From Pseudomonas sp. MAG733B (GTDB taxonomy: Bacteria; Pseudomonadota; Gammaproteobacteria; Pseudomonadales; Pseudomonadaceae), in contig NZ_CP145732.1 of NCBI RefSeq assembly GCF_036884845.1, positions 4,216,001 through 4,280,000 of the forward strand: 64,000 bases of DNA, written 5' to 3'. The position numbers were made by a program, and so were the translations under genes. The notes under the pieces are model-generated. The model saw only the letters and a program-made list of their open reading frames with translations. It searched no databases and was not told the origin of the DNA. Positions 8,591 to 17,256 of the stretch are shown piece after piece. Position 1 is the first letter of the stretch. Every line of letters begins with the position of its first letter.

Positions 8591-9556
8591 ATGACAACGC
8601 TGATGCCCATGGATAGCGAGACCCCCGAGCCACAATCGATCTGCAGCCCCATCACCCGCAGCGCGATTTTCATCGTCGCAACCCTGGTTCCCGGCAGCGA
8701 TGCGGCCGAGAAAGTGCGCGGCTGGTGCGCCGATATCGCAGGCCTCACACGCTCGGTGGGCAAGCGTGTGCCCTCGGGCAATTTGTCGTGTATTTGCGGG
8801 TTTGGCGCCAGCGCCTGGGACAGCCTGTTCGGCGCCCCGCGGCCGGCCTCGTTGCATGCCTTTCGTGAGTTCGGCGTAGAGGGCCGTCGAGCTGTCGCGA
8901 CGCCCGGCGATATTCTGCTGCACATTCGTGCCGAGCATATGGACCTGTGTTTCGAACTGGCGACGCAACTGCTCACAGCGCTTGGCGATGCGGTATCGGT
9001 GGTCGATGAAGTTCAGGGTTTTCGCTATTTCGACATGCGCAGCATCATCGGCTTCGTCGACGGCACCGAAAACCCGGTGGGTCGCAAGGCCGTCGACTTC
9101 ACGATCGTCGGCAGTGAAGATCCGACGTTCACCGGCGGCAGCTATGTGCTGGTGCAAAAGTACCTGCACAAGATGGACGCGTGGAACGCCTTGTCCGTCG
9201 AGGCGCAGGAACGGGTCATCGGGCGAACCAAACTCTCCGATATCGAGCTCGATGACTCGGTCAAACCGACCAGCTCGCACAGCGCGCTGACGACCATCAC
9301 CGAAGACGGGCAGGAAGTGAAAATCCTGCGCGACAACATGCCGTTCGGTCGCCCCGGCGCCAAAGAGTTCGGCACTTACTTCATCGGGTACGCACGCTCG
9401 CCCGCTCCGCTTGAGCAGATGCTGGAAAACATGTTCGTCGGAAAACCGCCAGGCAACTACGACCGTTTGCTGGATTTCAGCACGGCTGTGACCGGTGGTT
9501 TGTTTTTTGTGCCTTCAGCAGATCTGCTGGAAGAACTGGCGGATCGTCAGCCTTAG
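8591..9556 (+). CDS. DyP-type heme peroxidase (YfeX-like)
   Basis: The product has 321 residues, near the YfeX size, with no signal peptide. The dye-decolourising peroxidase signature GFVDGTENP (distal Asp in VDGT) is at about residues 155-163. The probable proximal heme His is in TSSHSALTTI, and the following EDGQEVKILRDNMPFG matches the family pattern after that His. Family members use hydrogen peroxide to oxidise dyes, porphyrins or other small molecules; the natural substrate is unknown. The start is uncertain: ATG codons at 8591, 8603 and 8609 share the frame and none has a strong ribosome site. The gene stands alone before the tRNA. Confidence 0.9.
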   Translation: MTTLMPMDSETPEPQSICSPITRSAIFIVATLVPGSDAAEKVRGWCADIAGLTRSVGKRVPSGNLSCICGFGASAWDSLFGAPRPASLHAFREFGVEGRRAVATPGDILLHIRAEHMDLCFELATQLLTALGDAVSVVDEVQGFRYFDMRSIIGFVDGTENPVGRKAVDFTIVGSEDPTFTGGSYVLVQKYLHKMDAWNALSVEAQERVIGRTKLSDIELDDSVKPTSSHSALTTITEDGQEVKILRDNMPFGRPGAKEFGTYFIGYARSPAPLEQMLENMFVGKPPGNYDRLLDFSTAVTGGLFFVPSADLLEELADRQP

Positions 9557-9584
9557 GGCATGAACATCCATCAGCTTTGAAAAA

Positions 9585-9659
9585 TGGCAGGGGCGGCTGG
9601 ATTCGAACCAACGCATGGCAGGATCAAAACCTGCTGCCTTACCGCTTGGCGACGCCCCT
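9585..9659 (-). tRNA. tRNA-Gln (anticodon UUG), CCA encoded
   Basis: The 75-base gene on the minus strand folds as a cloverleaf. It has acceptor AGGGGCG pairing with the 3' CGCCCCT, D arm GCCAAGCGGTAAGGC and anticodon loop TTTTGAT with TTG. The T arm has GGTTCGAATCC, and CCA is encoded at the 3' end. There is no integrase gene or obvious duplicated 3' end nearby. Confidence 0.95.
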
Positions 9660-9863
9660 GTATCTGATACGAGCAATGCGAACGCTTGCTCCCCTTCACT
9701 GCATACGCCGTTGGCGCTGTGTGAAAGTGGGCGGAAATTTAACAACTTTTGTTACGTCTGGGAAGCCCCGAAGGAAAATTATTTTATTGAAAAAACAGCG
9801 ACTTACTAAGAATCCGCTTGAGACCTCGCACCTTGCGTGTTTCACCCATGATTTCCCGGCGAG

Positions 9864-9902
9864 AAAAAACGGGCCGGACAGCCTTGCAGCGAACCCGACC
9901 CG
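9864..9902 (-). terminator. Rho-independent terminator after the NmrA gene
   Basis: On the minus strand, ACGGGTCGG pairs with CCGGCCCGT around a loop of about 20 bases and is followed by TTTTT. It begins 17 bases after the stop of the NmrA-family gene. Confidence 0.7.
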
Positions 9903-9919
9903 TGTTCAACGACCCTCGC

Positions 9920-10783
9920 TTACGCCAACTGCGCCCGATGCTGTTCGATGAACTGCGCCGGTGTCAGCAACGCCTGCCCGATGATAGCCGTGCCGGTGCT
10001 GTCGAGGCCTTCCAGGCGCTTCTCGCGCTGGTCGATTTTCACCGCATTGAAATGCACGGCAAATGCAGGATCTGCGTCGATGCCAAGTTGCTTGACGAAG
10101 TCTTCGACAGAAACCTGTTCATAGCGCACAGGCTTGCCCAGCGTCTCGCTCAACAAACCGGCCAATTCTGCATGGCTGTATTCGATCGGGCCGTGCAGCG
10201 GGTACGCCTGGCCGCCGTGGCCTTCCGGTTTGAGCAGGATGTTGGCGACAATCAGTGCGATGTCGCTGGCGGCGAGCGGCGCGAAGCGGCTGTCGGCGTC
10301 AAACGGCGTCAGGTAGCGACCTTCACGGATGAACGGCGCAATGTAGAGCATCCACTGGGCGAAAAAAGTCACCCGCAGGTGCGTGGAGGGAATGCCGGAC
10401 CAGGTAAAGATTTGTTCCGACATCCAGTGGTTCAACGTCGCCTGACTGCGGGCGTCGGGCCGCGACTGTTTGTGGGACATGTTGACGATGTGTTTGACGC
10501 CCTGCTCCTTCGCCGCCTGAGCGAACAGCGCTGCCGCTTCCACCAGGCCATCACTCAACGGATAACAGAAGTACGCGCCATCGACGTCTTCCATGGCGGG
10601 ACGCAGGGATTTCAGATCCAGCAGGTTGCCGACGCAAATTTCGGCCCCCAAGTCCTTCAATTGCTGTGAACGTTCATCTTCACGACGAACCAGAGCCTTG
10701 ACGCGATGGCCCTGTTCGAGCAGGTACTTGACGGTCGGGGTGCCCGTATCGCCGGTAGATCCGGTAATCAAAAAGGTTTTCAT
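9920..10783 (-). CDS. NmrA-family NAD(P)-binding protein
   Basis: The product has 287 residues with an atypical short-chain dehydrogenase fold. The N-terminal Rossmann motif is ITGSTGDTGTPTVKYL. The rest fits the NmrA/HSCARG group, whose members act as NAD(P)H:quinone reductase-like enzymes or redox sensors. A catalytic YxxxK is not obvious, which is usual for this group. A GGAGA ribosome site precedes the ATG at 10783. It is the last gene of an apparent operon SDR - carbonic anhydrase - NmrA (minus strand), with a LysR gene divergent upstream of the SDR. The substrate is unknown. Confidence 0.85.
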   Translation of the reverse strand: MKTFLITGSTGDTGTPTVKYLLEQGHRVKALVRREDERSQQLKDLGAEICVGNLLDLKSLRPAMEDVDGAYFCYPLSDGLVEAAALFAQAAKEQGVKHIVNMSHKQSRPDARSQATLNHWMSEQIFTWSGIPSTHLRVTFFAQWMLYIAPFIREGRYLTPFDADSRFAPLAASDIALIVANILLKPEGHGGQAYPLHGPIEYSHAELAGLLSETLGKPVRYEQVSVEDFVKQLGIDADPAFAVHFNAVKIDQREKRLEGLDSTGTAIIGQALLTPAQFIEQHRAQLA

Positions 10784-10819
10784 GGTCTGTCTCCAATACA
10801 AAAAAGTGAGGGTGTTGGT

Positions 10820-11359
10820 TTATTCGGTTCTCAGCGGGCCGGCAGGCACCACCGTGTCGATTCGGCCGGTGGCCACGTCGTAGACCAGACCCGTGACGGT
10901 GAAGCCGCCGGGCAGGTTTGGATTGGCCTTCAGTGCCGCCACATCCACCGCGACCGCTTTGTAGGGATCGTCGATTTCCAGTGCCGCCAATTCCTGTGGC
11001 GCAACACCCATGTGTTTCGCCAGTAGTTCGGGGGCGTGGTGCAGGCAACCGGTGATGCCGCAGTCGGTGTGATGCAGGAGGATCAGGTTCCAGCCCTCTC
11101 CGACCTCAGAACCACCGACCCGCGAAACGGTGCGCAGGATGGCCATGGTTTCCAGCAGTGCCGGGTTGACCCGGCCGCCGACATTGCGGATCACCGCGGC
11201 CTCACCGGGCTTGAGCTGAAGAACATCCATCGGGTCGACTCTGGGGTCGACGCAACCAATGATCATGGTTTTGCGCGACGGGATAATCTTCAGGTCGGCA
11301 GAAAAATCCAAATTCGCAAACGCCGCATTGCGCTGGGCAAGGGTCTGTAGAAAGTCCAT
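10820..11359 (-). CDS. Beta-class carbonic anhydrase
   Basis: The product has 179 residues and probably interconverts CO2 and bicarbonate with a zinc ion. The metal ligands of the beta class are visible: Cys and Asp in GCVDPRVDP near residue 36, and His-x-x-Cys in HHTDCGITG near residue 97. The usual CxDSR is CVDPR here, a variant seen in several minor bacterial carbonic anhydrases. There is no signal peptide. The gene lies between the SDR and NmrA genes (15 and 36 bases away), so it is probably co-transcribed with them. Its metabolic reason in that operon is unclear. Confidence 0.87.
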   Translation of the reverse strand: MDFLQTLAQRNAAFANLDFSADLKIIPSRKTMIIGCVDPRVDPMDVLQLKPGEAAVIRNVGGRVNPALLETMAILRTVSRVGGSEVGEGWNLILLHHTDCGITGCLHHAPELLAKHMGVAPQELAALEIDDPYKAVAVDVAALKANPNLPGGFTVTGLVYDVATGRIDTVVPAGPLRTE

Positions 11360-11374
11360 GAATCACCTCAAGGT

Positions 11375-12127
11375 TCAGTTAGTCGAATGGCGTTGCGGCA
11401 GCCGGGTGGACATCATCGACTGGACCTTTTGCGGGTCAGCGGTAAAGGCTTGGTAGATGCCGCGTGTCTGGGCGCCGGCGATGACCTCGTCGTTGGTCCC
11501 GGCTTCGATGGCGTTCAGGGCGTCGGTGACAACCTCAAGCGGACTCAGGCGCGGCTCCGGCAGTTTGGCGCCCATGTCCGTTTCGGTTTGCACGGCCAGC
11601 ACACCAACGACTTGCGTACCTTGCCCGGCCAGTTCGGCGCGCAGACTGCGGGTCAGTGACAGGCCAGCAGCTTTGGACGCCGAATAGGTTGCGGCCATCG
11701 GCAGGCTGATCAGCGACAACATCGACAGCATGTTGAGCACCGCGCCACCGGTCTGCGCCAGGACCGGCGCAAAGGCACGGGTCAGCGCCAGAGGGCCGAA
11801 GTAGTTCACTTCCATCTCCAACCGGGCGTCTTGCATATCCGGGGCGGAAATGGCGCCATCGAACGCGGCATACCCGGCGTTGTTGATCAGGAGCGTGATA
11901 TCGCTGGCGACGCTGGCCGCCGCAGCGACTTGGTCGGGATCAGTCACGTCGAGAGGCAGCGGCACCAGACGCCGATCGCCATTCTTGAGCAGCTCGGCCA
12001 GCGAGGCGGTGTCGCGAGCGGCGACGTAGACTTTGGCCACACCGCGCTTGAGCAGTTCTTCGACGAAGGTGCGGCCGATGCCGCGATTGGCGCCTGTCAC
12101 CAGGGCAATGGAGTTTTCGATGTTCAT
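11375..12127 (-). CDS. Short-chain dehydrogenase/reductase
   Basis: The product has 250 residues of the classical SDR type. The cofactor motif is TGANRGIGRTF (about residues 11-21), with NNAG at about 82-85 and catalytic YSASK in ATYSASKAAG at about residue 147. The missing acidic residue and the AARD after beta-2 suggest NADP(H). AGGAATCC precedes the ATG at 12127. It is the first gene of a three-gene minus-strand operon with carbonic anhydrase and an NmrA-type protein. A divergent LysR gene (12315) shares the 187-base control region and is its probable regulator. The substrate is unknown. Confidence 0.87.
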   Translation of the reverse strand: MNIENSIALVTGANRGIGRTFVEELLKRGVAKVYVAARDTASLAELLKNGDRRLVPLPLDVTDPDQVAAAASVASDITLLINNAGYAAFDGAISAPDMQDARLEMEVNYFGPLALTRAFAPVLAQTGGAVLNMLSMLSLISLPMAATYSASKAAGLSLTRSLRAELAGQGTQVVGVLAVQTETDMGAKLPEPRLSPLEVVTDALNAIEAGTNDEVIAGAQTRGIYQAFTADPQKVQSMMSTRLPQRHSTN

Positions 12128-12314
12128 GGTGGATTCCTGTTGGAAAGGGTTGGGGCCGCTCGGGGAAGCGTGCTGCTTCGTCGCCGATGGACCCACTATC
12201 CCTTCCCGCCGGAACGTCCGGTAGCGGTCGATTTCGGCTAACATCTATCCTGATTCCGCATTAATCGACGCTTACGCGCACGCGCCGCCACGGCTCGCTC
12301 GCACAGGAAACGGC

Positions 12315-13235
12315 ATGCCTTTGAAAGACATCCTCAGCTTGCGGCTGTACACCCGCGTGGCTCACCTGGGCAGCTTCTCGGCGGCTGCACGCGAGAGCGG
12401 ACTCACACAATCCCAGGTGTCGCGAATGATTGCCGAACTGGAGGCGGGACTCGGCGCGCGACTGCTGTCACGCACCACCCGCGCGGTGGTCCCGACCGAG
12501 GCCGGCCTGGAGTTTCTGGCGCGCATGGAGCCGATCCTCGCCGCCCTCGACGATGCCGAAAACAGCGTGCGTGAAACCGGTGAGTTACGCGGCCTGCTGC
12601 GCATCGGCATGCCTTCGACCATGGGCATCCGCGTGGTGATTCCGAGGCTGTCCGCCTTCACCGAACGTCACCCCATGCTGCACCTGGAACTGATGCTCGA
12701 AGACAAATGGCAGGACATGGTCAAGGAAGCCGTCGACGTCGGCATCCGTGTGGGCACTCTGCCCGACCTGTCCGGGACCGCCCGGCTGATCGGCACAATG
12801 CGTCGAGTGATCGTGGCCTCGCCGGACTACCTGACGCGCCACGGCACGCCCAGCACCCCCGAAGAACTGGAACGGCATCGCATCGTCGGCGGTCCGGCCG
12901 GTGCGCATGTCTCTTCCTGGCAATTGGAGCACGACGGCCAAATGGCGTCGGTCAACCTCAGCCCGCAGTTTTCCACCAACGACACCGCCGGTGCGCTGGC
13001 AGCCGCCGCAGGGGGACTGGGCATCGTCTCAACAACGTCCTGGGCTTGCCGACTGGAGTTGGAGAACGGGTCATTGGTACAGCTTCTGCCGCAGTGGAAA
13101 ATGGCCGAGCTGCCGGTGCATGCCTACTTTCCCATGGGCCGCACCACGCGCCTGGCGGCGCGCGCGTTTGCCGATTTTCTAGCCAGCGAACTGGCCAGTG
13201 ATCCTCGGCATTTTGATTCGTCCGATAAACGCTGA
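12315..13235 (+). CDS. LysR-type transcriptional regulator
   Basis: The product has 306 residues. The N-terminal helix-turn-helix (about 6-65) contains LYTRVAHLGSFSAAARESGL and TQSQVSRMIAELEAGLGARL. The substrate-binding domain starts with LRGLLRIGMPSTMGIRVVIP. The sequence resembles the AaeR/DsdC-like group that regulates a divergent oxidoreductase. The gene is divergent from the SDR - carbonic anhydrase - NmrA operon and probably controls it. It converges on the nitronate monooxygenase gene with only 18 bases between stops. Confidence 0.9.
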   Translation: MPLKDILSLRLYTRVAHLGSFSAAARESGLTQSQVSRMIAELEAGLGARLLSRTTRAVVPTEAGLEFLARMEPILAALDDAENSVRETGELRGLLRIGMPSTMGIRVVIPRLSAFTERHPMLHLELMLEDKWQDMVKEAVDVGIRVGTLPDLSGTARLIGTMRRVIVASPDYLTRHGTPSTPEELERHRIVGGPAGAHVSSWQLEHDGQMASVNLSPQFSTNDTAGALAAAAGGLGIVSTTSWACRLELENGSLVQLLPQWKMAELPVHAYFPMGRTTRLAARAFADFLASELASDPRHFDSSDKR

Positions 13236-13253
13236 CGGTGGATCGAATTCGGC

Positions 13254-14297
13254 CTACATCTCGGCGGCGAGCAACTTCACCAATGCCGCCGCCGGCATTT
13301 CCCGAACCAGTGGCGCGCCCTGCCCGGCCCACTGCACGGCGAAGTCAGTGTTGGCCTTGCCCGCTGCCGCAGCGTTGAGCGCTTTGTTGGCGTCGTAGGC
13401 GATGGGATAGTCCGGCAATGCCGGGGCATTCGCCTCAAGGCTGGTGAAGTTGCGATTGACCATGCCCCGGGCAGGACGACCGGAAATGACGCTGGTGACT
13501 TTGGTCTGGTGCGCACGCGGGCCTTTCAGGGCTTCGCGATAGGCGTTGTTGGCGGAGGATTCGGGGCACAGGATAAACGCCGTGCCCAACTGCGCAGCGC
13601 CGGCGCCCAGTTGCATGACGGCGTTGATTCCGGCGCCGTCCATGATCCCGCCCGCCGCGATCACCGGCAGCCCACACGCCTCGGTCAGCACACGCACCAG
13701 GGCAAACGTACCCATCTCGCTGTCCTGCTGTGGGTCGAATACCCCGCGATGTCCACCGGCTTCATAACCTTGCGCCACCAGCGCGTGCACGCCGGCACGC
13801 TCCGCCGCTTGCGCTTCGGCCAGATTCGTCACGGAACACAACAGCACGATGCCGGCGTCCTTGAGCGCATCGATGGCAGGTTGCGGCGGCAAGCCGAAGT
13901 GGAAACTGACCACCGCCGGTTTTTCGTCCAGCAGCATGTGCAGCATGTCGGTGTCTTCGACGAACGAGGTGTAGATCTCGCGCAGTGATGCTGGCGCTGC
14001 TGCGTCGAACTCGGCAAAGAACGGTGCGAGGAAATTCAGCCACTGCGTTTCGCGCTCGGCGTCCGGCACGGCAGGTTCATGGCAGAACAGATTCACGTTG
14101 AATGGCTTGTCCGTCAGCGCCGCCGTCTCGCGCAACATCGCCCGCGCCTGCTCGACATTGCTCGCGCCGATACCGATGGCACCGAGGCCGCCGGCATTGG
14201 ACACCGCCGCGGCGAGTCTCGGTGTGGAAACACCAACCATTGGCGACTGAAGGATCGGCAGTTCAATGTTCAACAGCGATAACAGAGGATTGGACAT
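13254..14297 (-). CDS. Class I nitronate monooxygenase (propionate-3-nitronate type)
   Basis: This FMN enzyme of 347 residues oxidises alkyl nitronates. It has the class I motifs: the N-terminal flavin segment [39 protein letters not shown] and [13 protein letters not shown] with the catalytic His. Its closest match from memory is the PA4202-type enzyme of P. aeruginosa, which is specific for propionate 3-nitronate and yields malonate semialdehyde plus nitrite or nitrate. It is the last gene of the operon MMSDH - MSAD - NMO (22 bases after MSAD), and both upstream enzymes consume malonate semialdehyde, which supports that specificity. The exact substrate is inferred. Confidence 0.92.
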   Translation of the reverse strand: MSNPLLSLLNIELPILQSPMVGVSTPRLAAAVSNAGGLGAIGIGASNVEQARAMLRETAALTDKPFNVNLFCHEPAVPDAERETQWLNFLAPFFAEFDAAAPASLREIYTSFVEDTDMLHMLLDEKPAVVSFHFGLPPQPAIDALKDAGIVLLCSVTNLAEAQAAERAGVHALVAQGYEAGGHRGVFDPQQDSEMGTFALVRVLTEACGLPVIAAGGIMDGAGINAVMQLGAGAAQLGTAFILCPESSANNAYREALKGPRAHQTKVTSVISGRPARGMVNRNFTSLEANAPALPDYPIAYDANKALNAAAAGKANTDFAVQWAGQGAPLVREMPAAALVKLLAAEM

Positions 14298-14319
14298 GAC
14301 GGCACCTGATGAGTGAGCG

Positions 14320-14709
14320 TTATAGCTCTGCGGTTAAGAATTGCGCACGGCCACGGCCGAACGACCAGTCTGCATCGCTGTTTTCCACCAGCGAGACAAT
14401 CAGATCGTCCGGTGACAAATCGCAATCGACTTGCAGCTGTTCGGCCAGCAAGCGATAAAACTCGACTTTCTGCGCCTGTGAGCGCGGTCGCGAAATCACC
14501 GTCAGCAACACCACGTTGGCGGAGCGCGAGTAACCCAATCCGGTGTCGTGCAGGATCAACTCCCCCGCACGGTGCTGCGTGACGCTTTGGTATCGATCAC
14601 TGAACGGCACGTCAAACGCCTGGACCATGGCCTGGTGCGCCCCATCCAGCAGGGTGCGCAGTTGTTCATCGGTGCGGCCCTGGATGATGTCGAACTTGAG
14701 CAATGGCAT
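14320..14709 (-). CDS. Malonate semialdehyde decarboxylase, tautomerase superfamily
   Basis: The product has 129 residues (130 with the start Met removed differs by one). It belongs to the tautomerase superfamily, in which the N-terminal Pro is catalytic after Met removal ([13 protein letters not shown]). All residues known to matter in malonate semialdehyde decarboxylase are in place, numbered from Pro1: Asp37 (VPFSDRYQ), Arg73 and Arg75 (ISRPRSQ), Trp114 and Phe116 (ADWSFGRGR). The reaction converts malonate semialdehyde to acetaldehyde and CO2. The enzyme is best known from 1,3-dichloropropene degradation, but no dehalogenase is visible here. It sits between a CoA-acylating semialdehyde dehydrogenase and a nitronate monooxygenase, both able to act around the same intermediate. 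Confidence 0.9.
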   Translation of the reverse strand: MPLLKFDIIQGRTDEQLRTLLDGAHQAMVQAFDVPFSDRYQSVTQHRAGELILHDTGLGYSRSANVVLLTVISRPRSQAQKVEFYRLLAEQLQVDCDLSPDDLIVSLVENSDADWSFGRGRAQFLTAEL

Positions 14710-14816
14710 CGCGATTCACCTTGGAAAAAATTGGGAGCGAAGAGCTCGCCCCCCGGGACAAATGAACAGCGTGCAAGCCCGCGCCAGCACGCCTTCCAAC
14801 CCGAAAACGTCAAAGT

Positions 14817-16334
14817 CTATTTGGAAGTCGGCATGGCAAACTCGGCACCCTTGGCGATGCTGTTCGGCCAGCGTTGCATGACCGACTTCTGCTTGGTGTA
14901 GAACCGCACCCCTTCTTCGCCATAAGCGTGCATGTCACCGAACAGCGAGCGCTTCCAGCCGCCGAAACCGTGCCACGCCATCGGCACCGGAATCGGCACG
15001 TTGATGCCGACCATGCCCACCTGAATGCGCGTAGCGAATTCACGGGCGATATGGCCGTCGCGGGTGTAGCACGCGGTGCCGTTGCCGAATTCGTGGGCGT
15101 TGACCAGATCGACCGCCTCGGCGAAATCCTTGACTCGCATGCACGCCAGCACCGGTCCGAAGATTTCCTCTTTGTAGATTTTCATCTCGGGGGTGACGTG
15201 ATCGAAAATAGTGCCACCGAGCCAGAAGCCTTCGGCGCAATCGGCACCGGCCTGCGCGCCATCAAAGCCACGACCGTCCACCAACATCTCGGCGCCTTCG
15301 GCGATGCCTTGTTCGATGTAGCCGGTGATGCGTTGCAGCGCGGCGGACGAAACGATCGGGCCCATTTCGGCGGTCAGGTTCATGCCTTCCAGAATCTTCA
15401 GCGTGCGGGTGCGCTCCACCAGTTTCGGCATGACCGTGTCGGCCACGTCGCCGACAAACACCGCCACCGAAATCGCCATGCAGCGCTCGCCGGCCGAACC
15501 GAACGCCGCGCCAATCAGGGCGTCGACCACTTGATCGATATCGGCGTCAGGCATCACCACCATGTGGTTCTTCGCACCGCCCAGTGCCTGCACACGCTTG
15601 CCGTGGCGGGCGCCGGTTTCGTAGATGTAATTGGCAATCGGCGTCGAGCCGACAAAGCTCACGGCTTTGACTTCAGGGTGATCGAGCAGCGCATCCACCG
15701 CTTCTTTATCACCCTGCACCACGTTGAACACGCCGTCGGGCAACCCGGCTTCCTTGAACAGCTCGGCGATCAGCAGCGAGGGCGAAGGATCGATCGGGCT
15801 CGGCTTGAGCACGAAGGTGTTGCCGCAGGCGATGGCTACCGGGAACATCCACATTGGCACCATCACCGGGAAGTTGAACGGCGTGACGCCTGCCACCACA
15901 CCCAAGGCCTGGCGCAGGGTCCAGTTGTCGATGTTGGTCGAGACCTGTTCGGTGTAGTCACCCTTGAGCAGTTGCGGGATGCCGCAAGCGAATTCGACGA
16001 CTTCGATGCCACGCGTCACTTCGCCCTGGGCATCGGTGAACACCTTGCCGTGCTCGCGGGTGATCATCTGCGCCAGCGTGTCGCGGTGCTCGTTGAGCAG
16101 CGCCAGGAACTTGAACATGATGCGCGCGCGGCGCAGTGGCGGCGTGGCCGACCAGGCGGGGAACGCCGCTGCGGCCGACTGCACCGCCGCGTCGACTTCC
16201 GAGACATTGGCCAAGGCCACAATGCCGGTAACCGAACCGGTGGCCGGGTTGGTGACGTTCTGCGCGCGACCGGAATTGCCCGGCACGGCGCGACCGTGAA
16301 TGTAATGTGCGATGTCTGCTGGCTGGTTGCTCAT
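14817..16334 (-). CDS. mmsA: CoA-acylating methylmalonate/malonate semialdehyde dehydrogenase
   Basis: The product has 505 residues of the aldehyde dehydrogenase superfamily, MMSDH type. Visible motifs are [35 protein letters not shown] (NAD binding) and the catalytic Cys in [11 protein letters not shown]. The Glu used as general base in hydrolytic ALDHs is replaced ([14 protein letters not shown]), as expected for a CoA-dependent enzyme. It oxidises methylmalonate semialdehyde to propionyl-CoA or malonate semialdehyde to acetyl-CoA. There is no mmsB beside it, as there would be in the valine pathway. Instead MSAD and a class I nitronate monooxygenase follow, pointing to malonate semialdehyde. 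A 47-base element shared with the ActP operon lies 99 bases upstream of the start. Confidence 0.93.
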   Translation of the reverse strand: MSNQPADIAHYIHGRAVPGNSGRAQNVTNPATGSVTGIVALANVSEVDAAVQSAAAAFPAWSATPPLRRARIMFKFLALLNEHRDTLAQMITREHGKVFTDAQGEVTRGIEVVEFACGIPQLLKGDYTEQVSTNIDNWTLRQALGVVAGVTPFNFPVMVPMWMFPVAIACGNTFVLKPSPIDPSPSLLIAELFKEAGLPDGVFNVVQGDKEAVDALLDHPEVKAVSFVGSTPIANYIYETGARHGKRVQALGGAKNHMVVMPDADIDQVVDALIGAAFGSAGERCMAISVAVFVGDVADTVMPKLVERTRTLKILEGMNLTAEMGPIVSSAALQRITGYIEQGIAEGAEMLVDGRGFDGAQAGADCAEGFWLGGTIFDHVTPEMKIYKEEIFGPVLACMRVKDFAEAVDLVNAHEFGNGTACYTRDGHIAREFATRIQVGMVGINVPIPVPMAWHGFGGWKRSLFGDMHAYGEEGVRFYTKQKSVMQRWPNSIAKGAEFAMPTSK

Positions 16335-16433
16335 GGCGGGTGTCCCCTGGTGGTGGATAAGAGCCATCTCTTTTTGTTGTGAGGCCGGTGGCTGTTCAAC
16401 GCCCCGACATCGCCAAAGTAGGCCCGCCAATGA

Positions 16434-16480
16434 ATCATGTAAAATGATGATTAATGATCTTATGGATCATATTTCGTGAA
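16434..16480. promoter_or_regulatory. Shared 47-base element, copy A (upstream of mmsA operon)
   Basis: The element begins ATCATGTAAAATGAT and ends TTTCGTGAA. It matches 38 of 47 positions of the copy at 22057-22103, in the same orientation and at a similar distance from a minus-strand operon. It overlaps the stop codon of the MOSC gene. I infer a LysR operator. Confidence 0.7.
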
Positions 16481-17141
16481 CACGTTTCTGCAGCCACTTC
16501 GCCCGCTCACCCAGACGCCGCTTCCAGTCCTCAGCCAGCCCAGCAGTGGCCGCCAGTACCAGCAAATCGTCGATGACAGGCCGATGCGACAACTGCACCT
16601 GCCAGAACTGGTCGATGGAAAAGCGTTCGCTGTGCCGCTCCAGCAGTTCGATCCGGTCCCCCGCTTCAATGAACCCGGGCTGAATGACCCGGTAATACCA
16701 ACCGGTGATCCGCTCTTTGGCGACAAACATCGACATGTGTTCGGCATCGAAGCGGTGATTGATTTTCCAGCACGGGCTGCGCGGTTGGGACACCTGCAAC
16801 ACCGCGCTGCCGACCTGGAACACGTCACCGATGTGCACGTTGAGTTCCGATAGGCCCAACGCAGAAATATTCTCCCCGAGGCTGCCCGCCGTCAGTTCCG
16901 GTGCGCTGTATGGGAAGGCCTGAGCCAGACGTTCATAGTTTTGCGCCGCGTACTGATGGACTGCTTTTTCCGGACCGCCGTGCACGCGGGTATCGCCATG
17001 CTGGTCGCCGACGATTCCATGATTCTCTACGCGGACCGGTCCTGCGTGCCGTTGCTTGAAGATGCCCGTTTGCTGCCCTTCAGGTTTCAACAACCCCAAG
17101 CCTCCTGCAAACACATGGTCAATTTTTGAAGTCAATTTCAT
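16467..17141 (-). CDS. MOSC-domain protein (YiiM-like)
   Basis: The product has 224 residues. It has a MOSC beta-barrel domain (about 20-165) with motifs VHGGPEKAVHQYAAQNYE and GSLGENISALGLSELNVHIG, and the conserved Cys in SQPRSPCWKINHRF. A short helical C-terminal domain (about 170-215) completes the YiiM architecture. YiiM and eukaryotic mARC-type relatives bind molybdenum cofactor and reduce N-hydroxylated compounds, so a role in detoxifying nitro or hydroxylamino intermediates near the nitronate monooxygenases is plausible but inferred. It is divergent from the LysR gene at 17257 and has a weaker copy of the shared operator upstream. Confidence 0.87.
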   Translation of the reverse strand: MKLTSKIDHVFAGGLGLLKPEGQQTGIFKQRHAGPVRVENHGIVGDQHGDTRVHGGPEKAVHQYAAQNYERLAQAFPYSAPELTAGSLGENISALGLSELNVHIGDVFQVGSAVLQVSQPRSPCWKINHRFDAEHMSMFVAKERITGWYYRVIQPGFIEAGDRIELLERHSERFSIDQFWQVQLSHRPVIDDLLVLAATAGLAEDWKRRLGERAKWLQKRVHEI

Positions 17142-17200
17142 GGTCGATCTACGCTCGTTTCATATCGTTTCAAGCACTTTACTAATCCGCAGAAAAGCTC

Positions 17201-17240
17201 GTAAAGTGATCATTAAATATATCCACAATCACTTTTCATG
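17201..17240. promoter_or_regulatory. Weaker third copy of the shared element, copy C
   Basis: GTAAAGTGATCATT at 17201-17214 differs by one base from the core of copy B (GTAAAATGATCATT). Alignment over 40 bases gives 26 matches. It lies between the MOSC start (17141) and the divergent LysR start (17257), where LysR autoregulatory sites usually are. Confidence 0.5.
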
Positions 17241-17256
17241 ATGGGTGGTAACGAAC

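Noticed and set aside
9585..9659. tRNA-Gln as an integration site for a genomic island
   Set aside because: No integrase, no repeated tRNA 3' end and no change in gene character on either side could be seen.
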